A stretch of DNA of 64,000 nucleotides from Eisenbergiella tayi. GTDB taxonomy: Bacteria > Bacillota > Clostridia > Lachnospirales > Lachnospiraceae. Shown here one piece after another: positions 44,023-50,080 of this stretch (position 1 is its first letter; each line of letters begins with the position of its first letter). The stretch spans positions 89,259-153,258 of the forward strand of contig NZ_MPDJ01000013.1 in the NCBI RefSeq assembly GCF_001881565.1. The letters are read 5' to 3'. The notes beneath the pieces are model-generated. The model searched no databases. It worked only from the letters and a program-made list of their open reading frames with translations, and had not been told where the DNA came from. The position numbers and the translations under genes were made by a program.

Positions 44023-44121
44023 AGGGTTTGGGACACTTCCCAACAAGCCATTTTCAACCGACGCGCCGCAGCGCGGGAGGGCGAAAATACGGAAGTGGGT
44101 ACCCGCTTCCTATGCTTGCTA
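44023..44121 (-). other. oriT: ICE-B origin of transfer (oriT) upstream of mobC
   Basis: On the minus strand: TAGCAAGCATAGGAAGCGGG, TACCCACTTCCGTA, a GC-rich stem region, and TTGGGAAGTGTCCCAA just before the mobC ribosome binding site. It is the counterpart of ICE-A's 3567-3642 site and an inverted near-copy of 36737-36835. Confidence 0.7.
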
Positions 44122-44262
44122 CGAATGTTTTTATCCCTTATGCCCTTATCCCTTACTACGGAGAAAAAGCTATTTTGCCAAACTTCCGCAAAAGAAAAAC
44201 GCTGCAATTCAAAAAAGATTGCAACGCTTTCTAAATCCTGTTCAGTTTTAAGCCGGACATTC

Positions 44263-44616
44263 CTATTCGCCCTCTTTTTCGACTTCGGAAATCTCTTTTG
44301 CCGTTGCGGTCACAATCCGTATGCCTGTATCGCTCATACCGTCAAGAAGCGCGTCGAGCTGCCGCCGCTGCGTGTTCTTCTCCGGCGGCGTTTCCAAAAG
44401 GAACTGGTCTACGGATATATTGTAGCGGAGCATAAGCTCAAAGAAAATCTGTAAACTTGGGTGCTGCCCCTTGTTCTCAATGTTCGCAAGGTAACGCGGC
44501 GAGATAAACATTTCGTCGCTTACTTTCTTGCGGCTCTCCTTGCGCCCTGTCCGCGCCGCCTTTATCGCTGCCCCAAAAGCCTTGAAGTCGTATTTCGGTA
44601 CTGGTCTTTTTGCCAT
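44263..44616 (-). CDS. XRE-family transcriptional regulator (ICE-B)
   Basis: A 117-residue protein with an N-terminal helix-turn-helix (FGAAIKAARTGRKESRKKVSDEMFISPRYLANIENKG, residues ~13-48) and SLQIFFELMLRYNISVDQFL after it, a Cro/C1-type repressor pattern. It is divergent from the accessory rRNA methylase operon and near oriT, so it may control mob or transfer genes as in other Tn916/Tn1549-like ICEs. Confidence 0.85.
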   Translation of the reverse strand: MAKRPVPKYDFKAFGAAIKAARTGRKESRKKVSDEMFISPRYLANIENKGQHPSLQIFFELMLRYNISVDQFLLETPPEKNTQRRQLDALLDGMSDTGIRIVTATAKEISEVEKEGE

Positions 44617-44710
44617 AATTATTCACCCTATTACATTTTACTGTTCACCTTTCCTCTTGGATATGTCTACACTGTTCTATCAGTTGACTAAAATAATTCA
44701 TATGTATATG

Positions 44711-44739
44711 TTGACAACTAGCCGCTTTTTTTGTATAGT
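44711..44739 (+). promoter_or_regulatory. Promoter of the leader-controlled KTR / rRNA methylase operon
   Basis: TTGACA (44711-44716) and TATAGT (44734-44739) are 17 bases apart, close to consensus. The leader peptide begins 19 bases downstream. Confidence 0.85.
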
Positions 44740-44757
44740 ATTATTAAAAGGGGGGAA

Positions 44758-44790
44758 ATGTTTATGTTACATAGCATGCGTATTCGATAA
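44758..44790 (+). CDS. Leader peptide MFMLHSMRIR
   Basis: A 10-codon frame (ATG 44758; a second ATG at 44764) with AGGGGGG just upstream and TAA at 44788-44790. It lies between a strong promoter and two terminators in front of a ribosome-targeting methylase. Its 3' half is in the stem that would compete with the first terminator. Ribosome stalling on this peptide could switch the structure, as in ermK- and tet(M)-type leaders. Translation is inferred. Confidence 0.6.
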   Translation: MFMLHSMRIR

Positions 44791-44861
44791 GCATTGAAAT
44801 TAAAAAAGATTTTTCCCATTTTCAATATGGGCTTTTTTGTCATGCTTATTTTGCGTATGCT
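44773..44861 (+). promoter_or_regulatory. Attenuator: terminator 1 with competing long stem
   Basis: AGCATGCGTATTCGATAAGCAT (44773-44794) can pair with ATGCTTATTTTGCGTATGCT (44842-44861). Between them a smaller terminator CCCAT(44815-44819)/ATGGG(44827-44831) carries a TTTTTT tail. The layout resembles the leaders upstream of tet(M)/tet(O)-class ribosomal protection genes as I remember them. Confidence 0.65.
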
Positions 44862-44939
44862 ATACAACAAAACTAACGATGTATAGACATAGTATAAAAA
44901 CTATGCCTTAATTTTGTTGTAGTGTTATATGTATAAATG

Positions 44940-44980
44940 CAGGTCAATGCTCATGTTGAGAATTGACCTGTATTTTTTTG
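44940..44980 (+). terminator. Terminator 2 in the leader of the rRNA methylase operon
   Basis: CAGGTCAAT (44940-44948) pairs perfectly with ATTGACCTG (44962-44970) and is followed by TATTTTTTT. It stands only 19 bases before the KTR start codon, so transcription must pass it to reach the operon. That marks it as a regulatory terminator. Confidence 0.8.
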
Positions 44981-44998
44981 CGCAAAAGGAGAAATATT

Positions 44999-45178
44999 AT
45001 GCTTGAAAAATATTGGATAAAATGTCCAATTTGTAACGGAAAGACGAGGGTTCAAGTATTTTATAATACGGTATTAAGAAATTTTCCTCTTTTCTGCCCT
45101 AAATGTAAATTAACACATATCGTTGATGTTGAAAAATTAGAAATCATAATCAAAAACTCTGAAAAACAAACTTTTTAA
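44999..45178 (+). CDS. Cysteine-rich KTR-type zinc-ribbon protein (ICE-B)
   Basis: 59 residues from ATG 44999 with AAAAGGAG upstream. Two CxxC pairs (KCPICNGKTRVQVF and FCPKCKLTHIV) and the KTR triplet identify the family. It is AT-rich, unlike the GC-rich transfer genes. It lies 22 bases before the rRNA methylase gene behind the same attenuator. The function is unknown; a related gene accompanies cargo in ICE-A. Confidence 0.75.
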   Translation: MLEKYWIKCPICNGKTRVQVFYNTVLRNFPLFCPKCKLTHIVDVEKLEIIIKNSEKQTF

Positions 45179-45200
45179 TTTTGAAAAGGAAGGATATTAA

Positions 45201-46190
45201 ATGAAACACTTACCTAAAAGTACACCTACGGAAATATTGAATGACCCATACGGATTTACTTACAAAGAAATGTCGGAAGTAATTGGAGAGGATAAAGCAA
45301 GAGCCTTATATGCGAAATTGTATAAACAGCCATTTCACAAAAAAAATCTATCAATATCAACAAAAAAAGTCTATAAAAGTAGCGATACTGAAAAGTATGT
45401 TTATGAATTGAAAGACAACAGGTATATCGAAACGGTTTTTATTAAACGGCGAGATGGTGGGACTGTTTGCGTAAGTACGCAAGTTGGTTGTTCTGTTGGC
45501 TGTATTTTTTGTGAGTCCGGACGCAATGGTTTCGTTCGTAATCTAACACCGTCTGAAATTGTGCAGCAGGTCATATTGATACGTCAAAAAGTAAATCGTA
45601 TCGTTTTTATGGGAATGGGAGAACCTTTATTCAATTACGACAACTTGATTGCAGCAATCCATATTCTTCGAGATAGAAATGGACTTAACTTTCCAACCGA
45701 CGGCATTACCATATCAACAGTTGGTCCAGTTAATCAATTAAAAAAATTGCGCGAAGAACATCTAAAAATTCAGTTGACAATATCTTTACATGCAGCAACA
45801 CAGGCTGTGAGAAACTGTATCATTCCTCATATGCACATGTACGCTATTGAAGATGTTGTTAAGCAAGCATTGTCCTATTCACAAAGGCATAATCGAAAAG
45901 TGGTATTTGCGTATTTGCTTTTACCAGGTATAAATGACCGTTCCTCAGATATAAGGCAACTTGCAAAATGGTTTAAGGGCAAAAATGTTATGATTAACGT
46001 GCTGCAATACAACCCGACGAGTAATTCAAAAATTAGAGCACCACAAAAACAAGAAATGGTTGCGTTCAAACATCAATTAGAGCAAACAGGACTTGAAGTT
46101 ACCATGAGAGTTTCTCATGGTAGAGAGATTAAAGCAGCTTGTGGACAGTTAGCTAATACATATAATAAAGCCAAAAAACAACAAAAATAA
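45201..46190 (+). CDS. RlmN/Cfr-family radical SAM 23S rRNA methyltransferase (accessory)
   Basis: 329 residues. The radical SAM cluster CSVGCIFC uses C97, C101 and C104, followed by ESGRNGFVRNLTPSEI. GMGEPLFNYDNL, a SAM-binding STVGPV and VNVLQYNP-like sequence precede a C-terminal cysteine in AACGQL (C314). The two conserved cysteines support the RlmN/Cfr mechanism at A2503. It is shorter at the N-terminus than housekeeping RlmN. Whether it methylates C2 or C8 cannot be read from the sequence. The AT-rich composition and attenuator leader suggest antibiotic-induced ribosome modification, perhaps phenicol/lincosamide/oxazolidinone/pleuromutilin/streptogramin A resistance; this is inferred. 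Confidence 0.82.
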   Translation: MKHLPKSTPTEILNDPYGFTYKEMSEVIGEDKARALYAKLYKQPFHKKNLSISTKKVYKSSDTEKYVYELKDNRYIETVFIKRRDGGTVCVSTQVGCSVGCIFCESGRNGFVRNLTPSEIVQQVILIRQKVNRIVFMGMGEPLFNYDNLIAAIHILRDRNGLNFPTDGITISTVGPVNQLKKLREEHLKIQLTISLHAATQAVRNCIIPHMHMYAIEDVVKQALSYSQRHNRKVVFAYLLLPGINDRSSDIRQLAKWFKGKNVMINVLQYNPTSNSKIRAPQKQEMVAFKHQLEQTGLEVTMRVSHGREIKAACGQLANTYNKAKKQQK

Positions 46191-46221
46191 TTTAATTAAA
46201 AGAGCCAGACGCACAGACGCA

Positions 46222-46270
46222 GAGCCGATAATATGCAGTTTGAAATACTGCTGTTATCGGCTCTTTTTTG
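46222..46270 (+). terminator. Terminator after the rRNA methylase gene
   Basis: GAGCCGATAA (46222-46231) pairs with TTATCGGCTC (46254-46263), followed by TTTTTTG. It closes the accessory operon 32 bases after the stop codon. Confidence 0.85.
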
Positions 46271-46439
46271 ATTTAATTTGTGCCCCCAATAACCATATTG
46301 GAGCAAAATCAGAACTGTTGCTTGTCGTTCTTTGATTTCCGCAGCAGCTTTGAAAAATCAAAGCCGCCGTTTCTTTTTATCTTCTCAAGAAATGACGCGG
46401 TATCACTGTTAAAAGCGGCGGCTAAAGGAGGTAGCCGCC

Positions 46440-46550
46440 ATGAAGCACATACCATATCGACAAAATCCGACGGTCATTGACACATCAAAAAAAGCCCGAC
46501 CACCACCGGGGGAAATTACGCTTGTATATATGAACTGTCTAATCATCTAA
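46440..46550 (+). CDS. Conserved 36-residue small protein before the sigma gene
   Basis: ATG 46440 follows AAAGGAGG; the frame gives MKHIPYRQNPTVIDTSKKARPPPG... and ends at 46550. The good ribosome binding site and its place between two terminators ahead of the ICE sigma factor suggest a real gene. It reads like a small protein I recall from this position in other Tn1549-like ICEs. The function is unknown. Confidence 0.55.
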   Translation: MKHIPYRQNPTVIDTSKKARPPPGEITLVYMNCLII

Positions 46551-46568
46551 ATACTACTCACAATACCA

Positions 46569-46607
46569 ATGCGCCTGTCCGGGCTTTTCGGACAGGCGCA
46601 TTTTGCT
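46569..46607 (+). terminator. Terminator between the small gene and the sigma gene
   Basis: ATGCGCCTGTCCG (46569-46581) pairs perfectly with CGGACAGGCGCAT (46589-46601) and is followed by TTTGCTG. The long GC-rich stem is clear, though the T-run is short. Confidence 0.7.
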
Positions 46608-46725
46608 GCTCAAAAAATTTTTTGAAGAAATTTCAAAAAATCTTCGGCGTTTTTGAAAACCGCCGTATTGCCCCGCGAAAAGGGGGAAGCACCACCAACT
46701 TTCCAACGAGAAAGGAGGTGAGAAT

Positions 46726-47166
46726 GTGGAACCTAACAGCAGGGAGTTTTACAAACAGTGTGCTTTTCAGAAGTTTTGTAATACGGTACTTCACAATGAA
46801 GCGTGCGACACTCATAGAGAGCTTCGCAGACACAGGGCAAAGGAAGTGACCTTTTCCGACATGACCTTAGACGAAGCGCGACAGCTTCATACGTTTGATG
46901 AATATTTCAAACGGGAAACTGTTGAAACCGTCTTTGAGAAAGCCGGGAAGAAAATCACGCCAAAGCTGCTTCTTGAAGCAATCCGTACTTTGCCGGAAGA
47001 AAAGCGCAAAGCCATACTGCTGTATTACTTCGAGGGAATGAACGATACCGAGATTGCGGAACTGTTCAATACGTCGAGAAGCACGATACAGTACAGGCGG
47101 ACAAGCTCTTTTGAGAGATTAAGAAAATATCTGGAGGAAAATGCTGATGAATGGGACGAATGGTAA
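46726..47166 (+). CDS. Sigma-70 family factor of the ICE regulatory block (ICE-B)
   Basis: 146 residues from GTG 46726, five bases after AAAGGAGGTG. The C-terminal region 4 is clear: LPEEKRKAILLYYFEGMNDTEIAELFNTSRSTIQYRRTSSFERLRKYL. It corresponds to the Tn916 orf7-like sigma factor that drives transfer or excision genes. The next gene overlaps its 3' end. Confidence 0.85.
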   Translation: MEPNSREFYKQCAFQKFCNTVLHNEACDTHRELRRHRAKEVTFSDMTLDEARQLHTFDEYFKRETVETVFEKAGKKITPKLLLEAIRTLPEEKRKAILLYYFEGMNDTEIAELFNTSRSTIQYRRTSSFERLRKYLEENADEWDEW

Positions 47167-47407
47167 CGAACCCGGCTACCCGGAAAATGCCCTTGTTCCC
47201 TATCCTGTCATTGTGGTAGCGACAAAGGGCGACCCGGACGCTATGAAGATTGTCTTGCAGCATTTCAGCGGCTACATAGCCCGCCTCTCCATGCGGAAGC
47301 TGTACGACGAGCGCGGGAATGTCTATTTCGGCGTAGACCACGACATTCGGGAACGGCTGCAAGCAAAACTGATGATGGCTGTCCTCACCTTTAAGGCAGA
47401 GGAATAA
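47141..47407 (+). CDS. HTH_16-like conjugative transposon regulator (ICE-B)
   Basis: 88 residues (a second ATG at 47147 is equally placed after GGAGG). VVATKGDPDAMKIVLQHFSGYIARLSMRK...DHDIRERLQAKLMMAVLTF matches the Tn916 orf8-like helix-turn-helix family and the ICE-B 42042-42293 protein. It overlaps the sigma gene by 26 bases and is likely co-expressed with it. Confidence 0.75.
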   Translation: MLMNGTNGNEPGYPENALVPYPVIVVATKGDPDAMKIVLQHFSGYIARLSMRKLYDERGNVYFGVDHDIRERLQAKLMMAVLTFKAEE

Positions 47408-47570
47408 ACCGCAGCGGCGGCGGGACGCTTTCTCTCTCCCCCTTTTCCGTTCCGCTGCTGACGCGGCAGCAAAGCCATTCTGAACCTTGACAAAGAAAGC
47501 GGCGCAAGATAACGGCGGCGCAGCATAGGGCAAATCGGATACGTTCCTTTTGCGCCGAGCCATACGGCGG

Positions 47571-47810
47571 GTGCGCCATGACGCTATCCGGGTGAGGTTA
47601 TCCCCGCCCGGACAGCCGAGCGACCAACACCGCGCCGGAAAGCAAGTGTAGCGGCTTGCGGGCGACGACACGCAGAATATACAATGATACTTCCTTACAG
47701 CCACAGTCCGAGCGTTAAGAGCGTCGCAGGCAATGGGTAGGGCTGCATGAGAACCATGCCGGGGTGAAATTCCCATGAGGTTATGCTAATAACCGTCCGA
47801 TTAAAGCCTT
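47571..47810 (+). mobile_element. Truncated 5' end of a bacterial group II intron
   Basis: From GTGCGCC at 47571 (a typical group II 5' end) the sequence shows GTGAGGTTATCCCC, ACAGCCGAGCGACCAACACC, GGAAAGCAAGTGTAGCGGC, GAGCGTTAAGAGCGTCGCAGG and GGGTGAAATTCCCATGAGG in order. I recognise these from domain I of bacterial group II introns. No reverse transcriptase gene and no domain V/VI follow, so it is a dead remnant. It lies in the 477-base gap between the HTH gene and TnpW; 47408-47570 holds nothing else recognisable. Recognition is from memory of intron consensus. Confidence 0.5.
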
Positions 47811-47884
47811 TGTTTTATTGAATAGTGGACTTGCTGCTATTCATAGACTGTATTATATGTTTGCGAAAGAAAGGGGGATTTTCT

Positions 47885-48052
47885 TTGACGCAAAACCAAA
47901 CGCCCGTTACCACAACGGAGCATAAAATAGGAAAAGTTACTTACCTTGTATGTTCGTCCGCAAGTGAACGCGCAACGGACACACTGGATAAAAAGATAAA
48001 AAAACTCATTCGCAAAGACATGGAACTGAACCCCGCAAACGCCCGGAAATAG
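47885..48052 (+). CDS. tnpW: TnpW-like small protein (ICE-B)
   Basis: 55 residues from the TTG at 47885 with AAAGGGGG upstream: MTQNQTPVTTTEHKIGKVTYLVCSSAS... ending AR K. Same family as 15440-15598. It stands just ahead of the integrase gene on the same strand. Function unknown. Confidence 0.65.
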   Translation: MTQNQTPVTTTEHKIGKVTYLVCSSASERATDTLDKKIKKLIRKDMELNPANARK

Positions 48053-48152
48053 GGCGTTTCTTCACATTTTATACATGACACAGGCAGCGGTATGTGGTAT
48101 AATATAGACAGTACAAATGCCATGCTTGTCTGTCGTCGGAAAGGAGGACAAA

Positions 48153-49829
48153 ATGTTACAGACAGACAAGATTACCGCTTTATATTGCAGATTGAGCCAG
48201 GAAGATATGCAGGCCGGGGAAAGCGAGAGCATACAGAACCAAAAGATGATTTTACAAAAGTATGCTGACGAACACCACTTTTTCAACACGCGCTTTTTCG
48301 TAGACGACGGATTTTCCGGCGTGAGCTTTGAGCGTGAGGGGCTTCAAGCCATGCTGCACGAAGTTGAAGCCGGGAACGTGGCGACCGTCATAACAAAAGA
48401 CCTCTCCCGTCTGGGACGTAATTATCTGAAAACCGGGGAGCTGATAGAGATTGTTTTTCCCGAATATGAAGTGCGCTACATTGCCATTAACGACGGTGTA
48501 GACACAGCAAGGGAAGATAACGAGTTTACCCCTCTGCGGAACTGGTTCAACGAGTTTTACGCCCGCGACACTTCAAAGAAAATCCGGGCTGTCAAACAGG
48601 CAAAGGCGCAGAAAGGCGAGCGCGTCAACGGGCAAGTGCCTTATGGGTACATAGCTGACCCCAACGACCGCAATCATCTATTGCCCGACCCGGAAACGGC
48701 GCACATTGTAAAACAGATTTTCGCTATGTATGTGCGCGGCGACCGTATCTGCGAAATCCAGAACTGGCTACGGGAACATGAGGTATTGACTGTTGCAGAA
48801 TTGCAGTACAGGCGCACAGGAAGCCACAGGCACCCCCGCCCACACCCGAATTGTATTTACAACTGGCCGGATAAGACGCTCTATGACATTCTGGCGCGTA
48901 AAGAGTATTTGGGGCATACCATTACAGGCAAGAGCTATAAGGTATCTTACAAATCGAAAAAGACGAAGAAGAACCCGGAGGAAAAGCGTTACTTCTTCCC
49001 CAACACACACGAACCCTTGATTGATGAAGAAACCTTTGAGCTTGCACAGAAACGGATTGCCACCAAACACCGCCCTACAAAGGTTGATGAAATTGACATT
49101 TTTTCGGGGCTTCTCTTTTGCGGGGACTGCGGCTATAAAATGTATCTGCAACAGGGAGCCGGGACACTGGAACGCAAACACGCCTACACTTGCGGCAAGT
49201 ATCGAAACAGGATAAGGACTGGCGAGCTTTGCACTACCCATTATATCCGAAAGAGCGTCCTTAAAGAACTTGTCCTTGCCGATTTACAAAGGGTATTGTC
49301 CTATGTGAAAGAGCATGAACAGGAGTTTATCGAAACCGCCAACGAGTGCAGCGCAAAGGCAGTACAAAAGACGCTGACGCAGCAACGGAAAGAGCTTGAC
49401 AAGGCGCAGAGCCGGATTAGCGAGCTGAATATCTTGTTCCGCAAGCTCTATGAGGACAACGCTTTAGGGAAACTTTCAGATGAACAATTTGCTTTTCTGA
49501 CTTCCGGCTATGACGAAGAAAAAAAGACGCTGACCCGGAGGATTGCGGAACTGTCACAGGAAATTGACAACGCCACCGAGCGCAGCGCGGACGTGAAAAG
49601 GTTTGTCGCACTGGTACGCAAATACACCGCCATTACCGAACTGACCTACGAAAACGTCCATGAATTTATTGACCGCATTCTTATTCACGAACTGGATAAG
49701 GAAACGAACACCCGCAAAATCGAAATCTTTTATAGCTTTGTCGGCAGAGTTGATACAGGCGACAAGCCTACTGAAAGTATCTCCTATTTCAGACAGATTG
49801 GAGCCGACGTAAAGAGTTATGCTATCTAA
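48153..49829 (+). CDS. Large serine recombinase / integrase of ICE-B (TnpX/TndX type)
   Basis: 558 residues from ATG 48153 (AAAGGAGG upstream). The catalytic resolvase domain is at the N-terminus (TALYCRLSQED with Ser16, then KDLSRLGRNYL). The recombinase domain follows (VPYGYIADPNDRNHLLPDPETAHIVKQIF), then the zinc ribbon CGDCGYKMYL...YTCGKY, a coiled coil and a DUF4368-like C-terminus. It would excise and insert ICE-B at the 21861/49895 junctions. It lies 64 bases from the right end, the usual place. Confidence 0.93.
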   Translation: MLQTDKITALYCRLSQEDMQAGESESIQNQKMILQKYADEHHFFNTRFFVDDGFSGVSFEREGLQAMLHEVEAGNVATVITKDLSRLGRNYLKTGELIEIVFPEYEVRYIAINDGVDTAREDNEFTPLRNWFNEFYARDTSKKIRAVKQAKAQKGERVNGQVPYGYIADPNDRNHLLPDPETAHIVKQIFAMYVRGDRICEIQNWLREHEVLTVAELQYRRTGSHRHPRPHPNCIYNWPDKTLYDILARKEYLGHTITGKSYKVSYKSKKTKKNPEEKRYFFPNTHEPLIDEETFELAQKRIATKHRPTKVDEIDIFSGLLFCGDCGYKMYLQQGAGTLERKHAYTCGKYRNRIRTGELCTTHYIRKSVLKELVLADLQRVLSYVKEHEQEFIETANECSAKAVQKTLTQQRKELDKAQSRISELNILFRKLYEDNALGKLSDEQFAFLTSGYDEEKKTLTRRIAELSQEIDNATERSADVKRFVALVRKYTAITELTYENVHEFIDRILIHELDKETNTRKIEIFYSFVGRVDTGDKPTESISYFRQIGADVKSYAI

Positions 49830-49842
49830 CATACATCAAAAA

Positions 49843-49889
49843 GAGGTAAGATAACACCCTCTGCAAAAAAGGTTACGTTATCTTACCTC
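49843..49889 (+). other. 13-bp inverted repeat at the right end of ICE-B
   Basis: GAGGTAAGATAAC (49843-49855) pairs perfectly with GTTATCTTACCTC (49877-49889). It lies after the integrase stop and next to the right junction (49893-49895). It may be both the end-binding site for the integrase and an RNA hairpin ending its transcript. The left end shares AGATAACG (21874-21881). Confidence 0.6.
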
Positions 49890-49892
49890 AAC

Positions 49893-50078
49893 AAAGTTTG
49901 TGCCAGTCCATCCATCATCCGTGTAATGCTCGATATTCTCATACCCATGCTGTTCTGCATACTGTGTCAACATCCGCTTCTGATTGACGATACTGTTTGA
50001 CTCTCCCTGCACCTCATCATCCTTTGAGAGTCGCTCGTATAAAGCTGTGATTTTAAATCTCTTATCCTTGATTTTCAT
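49893..50078 (-). pseudogene. IME serine recombinase, 5' part (split by ICE-B)
   Basis: Starts at ATG 50078 (AAAGGAGCAGG upstream) and encodes the first 62 residues: MKIKDKRFKITALYERLSKDD with the catalytic serine in YERLS, then ESNSIVNQKRMLTQYAEQHG and TDDGWTGTNF. After 49893 the frame runs four ICE-B codons to a stop. Rejoined to 21860-20202 it gives a 614-residue TnpX-type recombinase. Interruption lies in the catalytic domain, so the IME cannot excise by its own enzyme. Confidence 0.9.
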
Positions 50079-50080
50079 TG

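Larger units (their letters stand above)
21861..49895. mobile_element. ICE-B: complete 28-kb Tn1549-like conjugative element inserted in the IME recombinase gene
   Basis: Both ends fall in the same phenylalanine codon of the host recombinase: AAA at 21861-21863 on the left and AAA at 49893-49895 on the right. The 3-base identity is consistent with a serine recombinase crossover. Near the ends, AGATAACG (left) and CGTTATCT (right) form an inverted match. The element holds a full transfer module, mob operon, regulatory block, accessory rRNA methylase and integrase, all apparently intact. Confidence 0.9.

Noticed and set aside
46280..46480. 66-codon plus-strand frame
   Set aside because: Overlaps the better supported 46440-46550 gene with its strong ribosome binding site, and has no start signal itself.
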